From NCBI GenBank assembly GCA_958295975.1, contig OY282446.1, positions 1,899,289 through 1,963,288 of the forward strand: 64,000 nt of DNA, read 5' to 3'. The DNA comes from Tepidiformaceae bacterium (lineage in GTDB: Bacteria; Chloroflexota; Dehalococcoidia; Tepidiformales; Tepidiformaceae). Within the stretch, counting starts at the first letter, position 1; every line of letters starts with the position of its first letter. Both the position numbers and the translations under genes were made by a program. The notes beneath the pieces are model-generated. The model did no database searches and was not told the DNA's origin. It saw only the letters and a program-made list of their open reading frames with translations. Of the stretch, positions 16,014-27,318 are shown piece after piece.

Positions 16014-16508
16014 CGCCGCAATCTCCCTCGCCCGCGCGATGTCGGCGGCGCTGAGTTCGTCGTCGGAGACGCCCGCGAAACAGTAGGGAATCTCCTCGCC
16101 GTATTCGACGGCGTTCCATCCGGCCCCGTACGACCATTCGGAACCCGCGCCCAGCTGTCCGATGACTTCATCGACGAGCCTGAGTTCGGGGACGGTGAAC
16201 ATGGAAACGTCGGCGCCGCTCACGGGAACGAGGCACGCCCGGTCCCGCTCGCTTTCGACGACGGCGCGCCCCTCTTCGACGAGGGCGTCGAACGCTTCGT
16301 CGAACCCCGCCGGAACGGGTCCGCGCGGACCCTTGACGTACGAACTGCCGGTGATCGAGCGGCCGAGCCGGTCGTAGGCGCCGAAGTCGCTGAGGTACAG
16401 CGCCGTGGCGAGCGCATCCCCCCCGAACGACGGGCGCTGGAGGCACGCCCCGGCGACGTACAGCATGAGATCGCGAAGGCGCGCGGGGTCGCGCCGTTCC
16501 CCGGACAT
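15951..16508 (-). CDS. Panacea-domain (DUF4065/SocA-like) protein, apparently frameshifted near its end
   Basis: Reads 185 residues as sequenced. The Panacea core is clear: LRDLMLYVAGACLQ, DALATALYLSDFGAYDRLGRS and SITGSSYVKGPRGPVPAGF, matching the K-L-x-K-L-x-Y-x-x-D / G-x-x-Y-x-x-x-x-x-G-P-V pattern of the SocA/GepA family, in which members act as antitoxins or proteolysis adaptors. After AREIAAHG the frame degenerates. The alternative frame gives a better coiled-coil tail. Start ATG 16508 (MSGERRD) is chosen because a TACCAT box lies 7 nt upstream; ATG 16517 is also possible. No obvious toxin partner is adjacent apart from the downstream lipoprotein. Confidence 0.75.
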   Translation of the reverse strand: MSGERRDPARLRDLMLYVAGACLQRPSFGGDALATALYLSDFGAYDRLGRSITGSSYVKGPRGPVPAGFDEAFDALVEEGRAVVESERDRACLVPVSGADVSMFTVPELRLVDEVIGQLGAGSEWSYGAGWNAVEYGEEIPYCFAGVSDDELSAADIARAREIAAHGVRWSSRSPAAPLRASWFA

Positions 16509-16515
16509 GGCGGTC

Positions 16516-16521
16516 ATGGTA
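16516..16521 (-). promoter_or_regulatory. -10 box TACCAT, leaderless start
   Basis: Minus-strand TACCAT, 7 nt before ATG 16508. It overlaps the alternative ATG at 16517, which therefore is unlikely to be the start. Confidence 0.45.
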
Positions 16522-16546
16522 GCACGGCCCGCGCCGGGGCCGCGCG

Positions 16547-17626
16547 CTACTTCGGGGCGACGACGGCGCCGGTCTCCACGCCGATGCCCGCGAGCAGGGC
16601 ATGGATGGCGCGCGCCTTGTCCACGATGCGGCCCGCCTCCTCGCGCACGGCCTGGCGCCCGTCGCACAGCGCCTCCGCGGGGTTGCTGTGGACGTCGAAC
16701 TCGAGGCCGTTCGCGCCCGCCGCCACGAAGCCGTAGGAGACGCGCTCCACGAGGGCGCGGTCGCCGGAGCTGTGCGAGGGGTCGGCGATGAGGGGCAGGT
16801 GCGACTTGCTGCGCACGAGCGGGATCATGGAGATGTCGGCGGCGAAGCGCGTCTCCGCCTCGAACGACTTGATGCCGCGGTAGCAGAGAATGACGTTGGG
16901 GTTGCCGGAGCCGCCGGAGCGCCCCTCGCGGTCGATGCCGGACATGATGTAGGCAGCGGCGCAGAGCCACTCGTTCATGTCGTTGCCGAAGCCGTGCTTG
17001 AGCACGACGGGCGTGCGGATGCGGGCCAGCTCCTCCAGCAGGGGCGAGTACTGGGCGCTGCGCGCGCCGATCTGGATGACGTCCACGCCCGCCGAGAGGA
17101 AGGCGTCGAGGTGGCGCAGGTCGATCAGTTCGGAGACGACGGGCAGGCCCGTGGCCGCCTTCATGGCGCGCACGATCTCGAGGCCGCGCGCGATTTCGAG
17201 GCCGCGGTAGTCGTAGGGGCTGGTGCGCGACTTGTCCACGAAGGCGCGCAGGATGTCCACGCCCGCGTCGCGCGCCGTGTGGGCGGACTCGACGGCCTGC
17301 GCCTCGCTCTCGATGGCGCAGGGGCCGCCGAAGATGGTGAGGTTGCCGCCGCCCACGGGCACGCCCGCCACGTTCACGACGGTGTCCTCGTGGTGGAAGC
17401 TGCGGCTGGCGTCCTTGTACTTCTCCGTGATGCGGATGACGCGATCGACGCCGGGCAGTTCGCTCACGCGGCCCTCGTCCACGATTCCGGCGACGCCCTT
17501 GACCCCGATCACGATGCTCCCCGTTCCCACGATCGTCTCGCACTGGAGGCCATAGTCGGCGCCGATGCGCTCGATGACGCGGTCGGCCTGCTCGGCCGTG
17601 GCCCCTTCGGCCATGTGGATAATCAT
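16547..17626 (-). CDS. aroF: 3-deoxy-7-phosphoheptulonate (DAHP) synthase
   Basis: First step of the shikimate pathway: PEP + erythrose-4-phosphate to DAHP. 359 residues: an N-terminal ferredoxin-like regulatory domain (MIIHMAEGATAEQADRVIER to about residue 75), then the type I-beta barrel with FGGPCAIES, RAFVDKSRTSPYDYRG, IGARSAQY, VVLKHGFGND, ILCYRGIKSFE and IADPSHSSGDR (metal and PEP ligands). The start is set at ATG 17626; the in-frame extension to TTG 17677 adds a low-complexity leader. Stands alone in a short operon. Confidence 0.92.
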   Translation of the reverse strand: MIIHMAEGATAEQADRVIERIGADYGLQCETIVGTGSIVIGVKGVAGIVDEGRVSELPGVDRVIRITEKYKDASRSFHHEDTVVNVAGVPVGGGNLTIFGGPCAIESEAQAVESAHTARDAGVDILRAFVDKSRTSPYDYRGLEIARGLEIVRAMKAATGLPVVSELIDLRHLDAFLSAGVDVIQIGARSAQYSPLLEELARIRTPVVLKHGFGNDMNEWLCAAAYIMSGIDREGRSGGSGNPNVILCYRGIKSFEAETRFAADISMIPLVRSKSHLPLIADPSHSSGDRALVERVSYGFVAAGANGLEFDVHSNPAEALCDGRQAVREEAGRIVDKARAIHALLAGIGVETGAVVAPK

Positions 17627-17710
17627 GTGGCGGCTACTCCGTCGGCTTCGCGACGATCTTGCTACGTCTTCCGTCAACGGGCCAGCGCGCGCGCCCGCGG
17701 GGCGGACGTT

Positions 17711-18555
17711 TCAGAACAGCAGCTGCGTGAGGCGGCGCTGGTATTCGCGCACGAGCGCGCTTTCGAGGCCGAGCAGGTCGAACACGGCGAGCGTCGCCTT
17801 GCGCGCCGCGTCGCCGCCGAAATGGCGGTCGAGGCGCACCGATTCGAGCAGCTCGTCGAGCGCCTCCTCGTAGCGCGCGTGGGCGGCCAGCATGACGCCC
17901 CAGCGGTAGCGGGCGCGCGGGTCGCCGGGCTCGTGGCGCGCCTCCTGTTCCAGCTCGGCGGCGTCGTGTTTGGCGGAGAACTCCTCGAGGAAGAGGTGGT
18001 GGCGCAGGGCCTTGGCGCGGCGGTTGGAGCCCGCGCGCTCGATCAGCTCCTCGGCCTCCTTGCGCTCGCCGCGTTCGAGCAGGACGGCGGCCAGCCCGGC
18101 GAGCGCGTCGCCGTTGTCGTCGTCCTCGGCCAGCAGCTCGCGGTAGCGGGCCTCGGCGGCGGCGAGGTCGCCGGTGGCGGCCAGCTCGTCCGCCTCGGCG
18201 GCGGCCAGCTCCGCGGGCGTGGCCGTGAGTTCGGCGAAGAAGGCGCGCACCTGCTCCTCCGGCAGGGCGCCCGTGAACTCGCTCGCCACCTCGCCGTCGA
18301 TGAACGCCTTGACCGCGGGGATGGCCTGGATGTCACAGGCCATGGCGGTGTTCGGGTTGCGGTCGGTGTCGAGCGTGGCCAGCAGCACGTCCTCGCCGAA
18401 CTCGGCGGCCACCTTCTCGATGACGGGGCTGAGCACGCGGCAGGGGCCGCACCAGTCGGCCCAGAAATCGACGACCACGGGGCGGTTCCGCGATTCCGCG
18501 ACGACGGCCTCGGCGAAGGTGGCGTCGGTCACTTCGAGGACGGGCGAGGGAGCGG

Positions 18556-18559
<4 letters not shown>
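17711..18559 (-). CDS. Thioredoxin-TPR protein (CnoX/YbbN-like)
   Basis: 282 residues: an N-terminal thioredoxin fold with active site WCGPC (residues 36-40), then helical TPR-like repeats from about residue 115 ([34 protein letters not shown]). CnoX proteins combine chaperone and redox protection; unlike E. coli CnoX, this one keeps both active-site cysteines, so disulfide reductase activity is likely. Its ATG overlaps the stop of the upstream yyaL gene (ATGA), so the two are co-translated. Confidence 0.88.
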
Positions 18560-20616
<2,057 letters not shown>

Positions 20617-20622
20617 GGCCCC

Positions 20623-20628
20623 AGTGTA
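20623..20628 (-). promoter_or_regulatory. -10 box TACACT, leaderless start of yyaL-type gene
   Basis: Minus-strand TACACT, 6 nt before ATG 20616. Confidence 0.5.
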
Positions 20629-20641
20629 CGGCGGCGCGGCC

Positions 20642-20998
20642 TTACGGCGCGGGCGGGAGCAGGTCGCGCAGTTCGGCGGCGTAGGCGCGCTCGACCTCGC
20701 GCTCGACGCGCGCCTGGAAGCGGCGGTAGGCGGCCACGAGGGTCTCGGCGGCGGGCGTGAGGGCCGTGCGCCCGCCGCCCGCCCCGCCCACCTCGGAGCG
20801 CACGAGCGCGCCCCCCATGTTCGCCTCCAGCTCCTTCACCTTGCCCCAGGCGCGGCGGTAGCTCAGCCCCAGCGCGGCGGCGGCCTCCGCCAGCGAGCCC
20901 GTCTCCCCCACCAGCTCCAGCAGGCGCACGCGGTAGTCCGACATGACCAGCCGTCCGTCCGCCTCCAGCCACAGCTTCTGGCGGGGCGCCGGAGTCAT
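20642..20998 (-). CDS. ModE-like winged-helix regulator lacking the molybdate-binding domain
   Basis: 118 residues consisting only of the ModE N-terminal [41 protein letters not shown] and [14 protein letters not shown]. The TOBE/Mop molybdate-binding domains of full ModE (about 260 residues) are absent. Short forms occur in many genomes. Regulation of molybdenum genes is plausible given mobA and a sulfite-oxidase-like enzyme in the window, but unproven. It overlaps a longer frame of the histidine phosphatase region by 4 nt. Confidence 0.8.
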   Translation of the reverse strand: MTPAPRQKLWLEADGRLVMSDYRVRLLELVGETGSLAEAAAALGLSYRRAWGKVKELEANMGGALVRSEVGGAGGGRTALTPAAETLVAAYRRFQARVEREVERAYAAELRDLLPPAP

Positions 20999-21017
20999 CG
21001 TCGCACCCCCGCGGGGC

Positions 21018-21734
21018 CTAGCCGTTGAGGTCGTTGCGGGCGGTCTGCACGGCGTGCACGTGGGCGAAATCGTTGACCGTGAGCACGGCCTGCCGCTCCC
21101 CGGCCACGCGCACGGTGGTGATGGACGTGTGGTGCAGGGGCAGCACGTGGTCGATGCGCGCGTCGAGGGCCTCGGCGAGGAAGTTGTTGATCACGCCCGC
21201 GTGGCAGGCGACGGCCACGCGACGGCCCTCGCTGGCCGCCGCGATCTCGCGGATGGCCGCGATCACGCGGCGGCGGAAGGCGGGCACGTCCTCGGAATCG
21301 GGCCAGGTGGCGTAGAGGCGCGTGCGGTTCTGCTCGCGCATGAGCGCCACGAAGCGCTCCTCGCCGTAGTGGTCGATCACGCCGAGGTGGTCGGGCACGC
21401 CGCGGAACTGGTCGATCTCGCACAGCCCCTCGTGCGTCACCGGCTCGAGGCCGTGGTGGGCGGCCACGGCGCGGGCGGTCTCGCGCGCGCGGCTGAGGGG
21501 GCTGCACCAGACGGCGTCGAGGGCGGTCCCCGCGAGCCGCTCGCCCAGCGCGCGCGCCTGCTCCCGCCCCAGCGCCGAGAGGGGCGCGTCCAGCACCTCG
21601 CCCACGGGCATGTTGGCCGACAGCCGCTGTTCGCCGTGGCGCAGCAGCAGCAGCTCCGCCATGCCCTCCAGCGGGGCGAAGGGGTTGGCGAGATCGACCG
21701 CGCGCACGCGGCGCGGCTTCGCGGCGTCGGGCAT
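21018..21734 (-). CDS. Histidine phosphatase (phosphoglycerate mutase-like) family protein
   Basis: 238 residues. The catalytic motif LLLRHGEQ (His about residue 31) follows a 20-residue leader; then SPLSRARETARAVA, and a second histidine in VAVACHAGVINNFLAEAL. Branch-1 histidine phosphatases act on phosphosugars, cofactor intermediates or proteins; the substrate is unclear. ATG 21734 is chosen over earlier in-frame starts that read through low-complexity sequence; a CAGCAT box lies 6 nt upstream. It is divergent from the surface-protein gene promoter. Confidence 0.82.
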   Translation of the reverse strand: MPDAAKPRRVRAVDLANPFAPLEGMAELLLLRHGEQRLSANMPVGEVLDAPLSALGREQARALGERLAGTALDAVWCSPLSRARETARAVAAHHGLEPVTHEGLCEIDQFRGVPDHLGVIDHYGEERFVALMREQNRTRLYATWPDSEDVPAFRRRVIAAIREIAAASEGRRVAVACHAGVINNFLAEALDARIDHVLPLHHTSITTVRVAGERQAVLTVNDFAHVHAVQTARNDLNG

Positions 21735-21775
21735 GGCCCCATGCTGGCATCGCCGCCCCCTACGGGCCAGCGCCG

Positions 21776-21804
21776 TTGACGCTCGCGCGCTCCTTCCGTA
21801 AACT
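21776..21804 (+). promoter_or_regulatory. Sigma70-type promoter of the surface-protein gene
   Basis: TTGACG (21776-21781), 17-nt spacer, TAAACT (21799-21804). The predicted transcript starts near 21811, leaving a leader of about 25 nt with a GGAG Shine-Dalgarno sequence before GTG 21836. Confidence 0.6.
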
Positions 21805-21835
21805 CCGGCCAGCGCCGCCGCGCCCGGAGCCTCCA

Positions 21836-24399
21836 GTGAAGCTCGCCCCATCCCCGCTTAGGGCAAGTTATGCCCTGTGGCTCGTCGCGCTCGCACTGCT
21901 GGGCGCGACGCTCCTCGCGGTTGGGAACGACGCCGCCGCGCAGTCCACCGGGCCGTCCTTCGGCGCCGCCCAGGTCACCGTGGCGGTGGACAGCGCCACG
22001 AACCAGCAGGGCGAGGGCAGGGTCACCTGGATCGCCGGCACGGCCCTCGACGCCACCGGCGTCAACCGCCTGCCCACCTTCCCCACGGCCACGGGCGGCA
22101 CGGGGACCATCACCTACACGCTCACGGCGGATACCACCCGCGGCGTGGGCACGATCCCCCCCGGCCTCACCTTCAACGGGAGCGCCACGCCGCGCCCCAC
22201 GCTCACGGGCATGCCACCGCCCCCGCGGGCTTCTCCGACACGCACGTGCTCACCTACACCGCCACGGACGCGAACGGCATGACCGCCCAGCTCCCCTTCG
22301 TCGTCACCATTGAGGCCGACAGCATGCCGGCCTTCGCGCAAGGCACGTATTCCAAAACCTTCTACGTGGACCGCTACGAAGTCTGGGGCACGCCGCTGGT
22401 CGCGGGCGGCAACCATCGCTGGAGCCGCAACCAGTACTCGCTCTCGGGGACCCTGCCAACCAGCCTGTATTACCGGGGGAACGGCCAGCATCTGACCGCC
22501 ATGACCCCCGCGGCAAGCGGCATGTCCCGGATTTCGACGTTCGCGACGGTGGCGGAGGCGGACTACACCCTCACCTTCACGGACGCCAACGGCGACGAAG
22601 ACACCACGACGCTCAGGATCACGGTGGCGGACGCAACCAGTCCGGAATTCTTTGAGGACTCCGTCAGGATTCACTGGATCCTCAACGGGAAGGCCCGGAA
22701 CGCAGCCGTCCCCGCCCTCTCAACCAGCCCACCCATCCCGGTCGTCCTGTCGGGCGCGGGCGGGCCGGGCACGACCTACACGCTCAGCGGAGCGCTGCCG
22801 GCCGGGCTCAGCTGGACCGCGGCCACGCGCGTCATCAGCGGCACACCCACCGTGTCCGGCACGTTCCCGCTCACGCTCACGGCCACGGACACCAACGGCG
22901 CCAGCGACACGCAGGCCGTCACCATCATCGTGTCGCCGACGACCGCCCCCCGGAGCCTGAGGCGGAGCGCGGCTGACTGCACCACGATCACGATCCGCTG
23001 GGCGGCCCCGCGCGGGGGCAACCCGCCATCCGTCGGCTGGACGAACCCGACGATCACCGGCTACCGCATCGAGAGCAGGCAGCGCGGCGCCGCTGGCGGC
23101 TGGAGTTTCCTCTCGCAGGTCGCGGGCGCCACGACCAGCTACACCCACTCCAACCTCCCACCCGGCTCGCAGTGGTCCTACCGCGTCCGGGCGCTCACGG
23201 CGGGCGGCGTGAACCCGTGGTCCGCCGAGATCCTCGCCTCCACGGACTACAACGCCGCCAGCCCCTTCCGCACGGCGGAGGTGGGCACGGTCATCGCGCT
23301 CTTCGCCGAGGGACCCGACGGAGGCGACATCGCGCGCTACCAGTGGTACCGCTCGCCCGATCAGGCGTCGCTGGCCTGGACGCCCATCGCGGGCGCCACC
23401 GAGGGGTTCTACGAGGTCACCGCCGCCGACGTCGGGCAGCTCTTCGCATTCGAATTCCGCATCAATCAGTTCTACGATTCGTCGTCGGGCGCACGATTCA
23501 ACACCGAAGGGGAACCGTTCCGGCTGACGGACCGCTTCGATCCGGTCGTCGCCGACGACTCCCCGTCCTTCGCCACGAGCGGCGAACGCATCCTGGACCC
23601 GGGCAGTCCCGTCAACATCCAGCTGCCCACGCCCACGGGCGGCACTGGAACCGTCGTCCACACGCTCACCCCCGACCTGCCCGCCGGGCTCGTCTTCGAC
23701 GACACCGCCTTCACCATCACGGGCACGCCCCCGCCCGACTGGGCGGGCGACTACGCCTTCACCGCCCGCGACGAGGACTGCGACGCGGCCACCTACGCGC
23801 TCGCCATCGGCCCCGAGCCGATCATCCGGGAACCCGAACCGGAGTCGCCCGCGCCGTTCGTCCCGGCGACGCGCTACGGCGCCGTCACCGTCACCGTGGC
23901 CGCGGAGGGGAACGCGCCGGAGGACGCGGTCTACGGCGTCCGTCTCGCCTGCGGGCCGTCCGCCTTCACGCCCTCACTGGCCGCCGGGGAGAGCTATACC
24001 GCCTCGGTCGTGGCGGGCAGCCTCTGCGCGCTCAGCGTGACCGACCGGCAGGGCGCGTCCGAGGTGCGGGGCGAGTTCAGCGGCCGCCTCATCGGGGAGG
24101 GAAGCAGCGCCGCCACCGTCACGCTGGTCCACGAGGCCCCGGAAGAGCGGCTGGAAGCGACGCTCGTGGCGGGCCTGACCTTCGTGCGCTGGCGTGGCCC
24201 GGAGACGCCCGTGGCGGAGGCCGTGGCCGCGCTCACGCTGCGCGTCACCGCCGTACACCAGTGGGCCGTGGCCACGCAGTCGTGGCGCTCCTGGTCCCCC
24301 GGCGGCGAGGCCATCCCCGGCATGAACACGCTCGCCACGTTCGAGCCGGGCGGCATCTACTTCATCTTCGCCGAAGAGCGGGAGGACGCCGCGAACTGA
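21836..24399 (+). pseudogene. Secreted surface protein with putative-Ig (He_PIG) and Fn3 domains, single-base frameshift
   Basis: About 854 residues if repaired. The signal sequence ALWLVALALLGATLLAVG precedes a He_PIG-type module (FPTATGGTGTITYTLTAD, PPGLTF). The frame then breaks: the first frame stops at 22282, while homologous sequence (GFSDTHVLTYTATDANG) continues in the +1 frame from about 22215. One missing C near 22211-22216 would restore ATG-CCC-ACC. Later parts hold further Ig-like modules, an Fn3 domain (ITIRWAAPRGGNPP to PWSAEILAST, about residues 365-465) and GGTGTVVHTLTPDLPAGLVF. Likely an exported adhesin or structural protein. The break may be an assembly error. Confidence 0.75.
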
Positions 24400-24441
24400 A
24401 GGGCGCGCCGGGATGCGGCCCGTGTGCGCGCGCTGGCGGCG

Positions 24442-24924
24442 TCAGGCCCGGGCGATGGGCGCGCGCTGGGCGCGGCAGGCGGCCAGCAGCGCGTCGGTGT
24501 CCACGGCGAACACGGCGTCGCCCGCGCCCGCCGCCGCCCACACGCGCGGGAAGCGCCCGAGGCTGTCGTCGGCCACCACGTCCCAGCCGTCGGGCAGGCC
24601 CAGGGGCGGGACGCCGCCCACGGCGAAGCCCGTGCGCTCCAGCACCTCCGCGGGCGGGGCCAGCCGCAGCCGCTTGCGGGAGACGCCCAGCAGCCGCGCG
24701 AGGGCGGCCACGTCGATGCGGCGGTCGCCCGCCGCCAGCGCCGCCGTGGGCCGTCCCTCGGCGAGGAACACGAGCGTCTTCACGATCTGGCCGGGCTCGC
24801 AGCCCACGGCGGCGGCGGCCTCCGCGGCGGTGGCGGTGCCCGCGGGGAAGCGCTCGACGCGGCTGGCGATGCCGTGCGCGCGCAGGGCCGCCTCCACGCG
24901 CGCCACGCCGTCCGGCGCGCTCAC
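24442..24924 (-). CDS. YbaK/EbsC-type aminoacyl-tRNA deacylase
   Basis: 160-residue YbaK/aa-tRNA editing domain: RVERFPAGTATAAEAAAAVG, then QIVKTLVFLAEGRPTAALAAG with the conserved editing Lys, and AGAGDAVFAVDTDALLAA at the C-terminus. Family members hydrolyse mischarged tRNAs (Cys-tRNA-Pro and similar). The start is GTG 24924, overlapping the methyltransferase TGA (GTGA). The in-frame upstream extension only shadows the methyltransferase gene. Confidence 0.88.
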   Translation of the reverse strand: MSAPDGVARVEAALRAHGIASRVERFPAGTATAAEAAAAVGCEPGQIVKTLVFLAEGRPTAALAAGDRRIDVAALARLLGVSRKRLRLAPPAEVLERTGFAVGGVPPLGLPDGWDVVADDSLGRFPRVWAAAGAGDAVFAVDTDALLAACRAQRAPIARA

Positions 24925-25661
24925 GCCTCCGCCGCCGGGCGCTGGCAGAGGAAGAGGCGCTGGCCCGCGGCGGCGTCCTCCGGCAGCGCGGGCCAGGGGC
25001 GCGCCGCGAATCCCGCCCCGCGCAGCGCCGCCAGCCACTCGGCCTCCGTGAACAGCCCCTCCTCGCAGTGGTCGTGCACGCTGCGCACGGCCCCGTCGGG
25101 CGTCCGCAGCAGGTAGACCATGTCGACCTCGTAGCGCGAGTCGTCGGGGTCGGCGTCGCGCACCCATTCGAGGTAGCGCAGGGCGCGCCCGTCGGGACCG
25201 TCGTGCCCGCCGTGGTCCGTCGAGGGCCGGAAGCTCTCGCGCGTGTAGTCGGGCGCGAAGAGGGCGGCCCCGCCCGGGCGCAGGTGGGTGAAGGCCGTGG
25301 CCGCCGTCGCCCGCAGGTCGTCGAGCGTCGTCAGATAGGAGACGGCGTCGTGGACGAACACGAGGTCGAAGGCGCGCCCCAGCCGCAGCGTGCGCATGTC
25401 GCCCCGCACGTGCTCGCATTCGGGGTTGATGGCGCGGCTCTGCGCCAGCATCTCCGGCGAACGGTCGGTGAGCGTGCAGGCGAACCAGCGCTTCAGGTGG
25501 GAGGCGTTGTTGCCGCCGCCCGCGCCCAGTTCGAGCAGCGTGGCGGCGTCTCCCGCGCAGGCCGACGCCAGCGCCTCGCGGCAATTGGCCGCCTCGTCCG
25601 CGTAGTCCGCGGGCGCGGTAAGCAGGTGGAACCAGCCGGCGAGGTCGCGATAGAGGCGCAT
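24921..25661 (-). CDS. Class I SAM-dependent methyltransferase
   Basis: 246 residues. SAM-binding motif I is LLELGAGGGNNASHL, with the acidic post-I loop LTDRSPEML, motif II DLVFVHDAVSYL and a post-II strand GGAALFAPDY. The C-terminal part has a beta insertion with VHDHCEEGLFTEAEWLA. The substrate is unknown; the fold resembles small-molecule methyltransferases. The TAGGAT box at 25697-25702 is 35 nt upstream. It is followed directly by the tRNA deacylase gene (GTGA overlap). Confidence 0.85.
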   Translation of the reverse strand: MRLYRDLAGWFHLLTAPADYADEAANCREALASACAGDAATLLELGAGGGNNASHLKRWFACTLTDRSPEMLAQSRAINPECEHVRGDMRTLRLGRAFDLVFVHDAVSYLTTLDDLRATAATAFTHLRPGGAALFAPDYTRESFRPSTDHGGHDGPDGRALRYLEWVRDADPDDSRYEVDMVYLLRTPDGAVRSVHDHCEEGLFTEAEWLAALRGAGFAARPWPALPEDAAAGQRLFLCQRPAAEA

Positions 25662-25723
25662 GTCGGACCATCCCGCGCCGCTCCGGCGGGGCCGCCATCC
25701 TACCGCGCGCGCGGCTGGCGGCG

Positions 25724-25729
25724 TAGCCT
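25724..25729 (+). promoter_or_regulatory. -10 box TAGCCT, leaderless start of tlyA
   Basis: TAGCCT ends 6 nt before the tlyA ATG at 25736. Back-to-back with the TAGGAT box (25697-25702, minus strand) of the divergent methyltransferase. Confidence 0.45.
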
Positions 25730-25735
25730 TTGGGC

Positions 25736-26476
25736 ATGGCCCGCGTTCGCGCCGACCAGCTCCTCGTTCGCCGCGGCCTCGCCGCTTCCCGCGAGAGCGC
25801 GCAGCGGCTGATCATGGCCGGGCGCGCGCGCAGCGGCACGCGCACGCTGGTGAAGCCCGCCACCCTGCTCGACGATGCCGCCCCCCTCGACCTGCGCGAG
25901 AGCGAGCGCTACGTGAGCCGTGGGGGGCGCAAGCTGGAGGCCGCGCTCGACGCCTTCGCCATCGACGTGCGCGGCCTGCGCTGCCTCGACGTCGGGGCCT
26001 CCACGGGCGGCTTCACGGACTGCCTGCTGCAGCGCGGCGCGGCCTCCGTGCTGGCCGTGGACGTGGGTCGCGGGCAGCTCCACCAGCGCCTGCGCGAGGA
26101 CGCGCGCGTGACCGTCATGGAGCGCACCAACGCGCGCGCGCTGCCGCCGCTGCCGCCGCTCGATTTCCTCGTCGCCGACGTCTCCTTCATCTCCCTGCGC
26201 AAGGTGCTGCCGGCGGCGGCGGCGCGCCTGCCCGCGGGCACGCCCGGCCTGGTCCTGCTGAAGCCGCAGTTCGAGGCGGGACCGGGGCGCGCCCCGGGCG
26301 GTGTCGTGCGCGACGAGGCCGTGCGCGCCGAGGTGCGCGAGGCGTTCCGCGCGTGGGCGCTGGGCGAGGGCTGGGAGGTGGGCGGCGCGCTCGATTCGGC
26401 GCTCCCCGGCGTGAGCGGGAACCGCGAGATCTTCGTGCGCCTGGCCACGCCCGCCCGCGCGGCGGCGCCGTGCTGA
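25736..26476 (+). CDS. tlyA: TlyA-family rRNA 2'-O-ribose methyltransferase
   Basis: 246 residues: an N-terminal S4 RNA-binding domain (RADQLLVRRGLAASRESAQRL), the linker YVSRGGRKLEAALDAF and an RrmJ/FtsJ domain (CLDVGASTGGFTDCLLQRGA, VLAVDVGRGQL, DFLVADVSFISL, LLKPQFEAG), with the K-D-K-E type catalytic set consistent with the family. It methylates 16S/23S rRNA (capreomycin-sensitivity determinant in mycobacteria). First gene of tlyA-nadK-recN, each overlapping the next. Confidence 0.93.
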   Translation: MARVRADQLLVRRGLAASRESAQRLIMAGRARSGTRTLVKPATLLDDAAPLDLRESERYVSRGGRKLEAALDAFAIDVRGLRCLDVGASTGGFTDCLLQRGAASVLAVDVGRGQLHQRLREDARVTVMERTNARALPPLPPLDFLVADVSFISLRKVLPAAAARLPAGTPGLVLLKPQFEAGPGRAPGGVVRDEAVRAEVREAFRAWALGEGWEVGGALDSALPGVSGNREIFVRLATPARAAAPC

Positions 26477-27318
26477 AGCGCGCGCTCGTGCTGCGGCCCG
26501 GGGGCATGGGTCCCGCGCTCGCCCTCGCCGATCGCATCGCGGAGGCGTTCGCCCGCGCGGACGTCGAGGTCGCCGTGGCCGACGTCTGGGGTTCCGCGCC
26601 GGACGCCCTCGCGCGCGCCGAGCTCATCGTCTGCGCGGGCGGCGACGGCACCGTCCTGCGCACGGCGCGTCTGGCCGTGTCCCACGACGCGCCCATCCTC
26701 GGCGTGAACATGGGGCGGCTCGGCTTCCTCACCGGCCTCAGCCCCGACGGCTTCTTCCGCCAGCTCGACCGCATCCTCGCGCGCGACTGGGAGGTCGAGC
26801 GGCGGCTCATGGTGGCGGGCACGGTCGTCGGGGGCGCGGAGGCGGGGCTCGCCTTCCACGGCCTCAACGACATCGTGCTCAGCCGCCGCTCGCCCGGCCG
26901 CCCCGTCTACGTGGAGCTCGACGTGGACGGCGAGCGCGTGGCCCGCTACCGCTGCGACGGCATGATCGTGGCCACGCCCACGGGCAGCACGGGCTACTCG
27001 CTGAGCGCGGGCGGGCCCATCCTCGCGCCCGTCGAGCGCCACCTCGTGGTCACGCCCGTCTCCGCCCACCTCGCCATCGGGCGCTCGCTCGTGCTCGAAC
27101 CGTCCGCCGTCGTGACGCTCAGCGTGGGTTCGGAGGAGGGCGCCATCCTCACCGTGGACGGGCAGGAGGACGCGCCCCTCGCGGGCGGCGCGCGCGTGGC
27201 CGTGCGCGCCAGCGAGCACGTGGCCCGCTTCGCACTGCTGGACCCGTCCTCGTCGTTCTACGGCCACCTCGCCGAGCGCCTCGAGGTGCAGCTCAGCAGC
27301 GCCATGAACGACGGGTGA
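26470..27318 (+). CDS. nadK: NAD kinase
   Basis: Phosphorylates NAD to NADP using ATP or polyphosphate. 282 residues from GTG 26470, which overlaps the tlyA stop. Motifs GGDGTVLRTARL (catalytic Asp), VNMGRLGFLTGL, GLNDIVLSRRSPGRP and the NAD-binding ATPTGSTGYSLSAGG are all present, with SVGSEEGAILTVDGQE near the C-terminus. Its stop overlaps the recN GTG. The tlyA-nadK-recN order is conserved in many bacteria. Confidence 0.95.
   Translation: MLKRALVLRPGGMGPALALADRIAEAFARADVEVAVADVWGSAPDALARAELIVCAGGDGTVLRTARLAVSHDAPILGVNMGRLGFLTGLSPDGFFRQLDRILARDWEVERRLMVAGTVVGGAEAGLAFHGLNDIVLSRRSPGRPVYVELDVDGERVARYRCDGMIVATPTGSTGYSLSAGGPILAPVERHLVVTPVSAHLAIGRSLVLEPSAVVTLSVGSEEGAILTVDGQEDAPLAGGARVAVRASEHVARFALLDPSSSFYGHLAERLEVQLSSAMNDG

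Noticed and set aside
15951-17543. 530-residue minus-strand ORF over DAHP synthase and the Panacea gene
   Set aside because: Only the last third (Panacea domain) is real; the front part is a frame shadow of the DAHP synthase gene, which reads in another frame.
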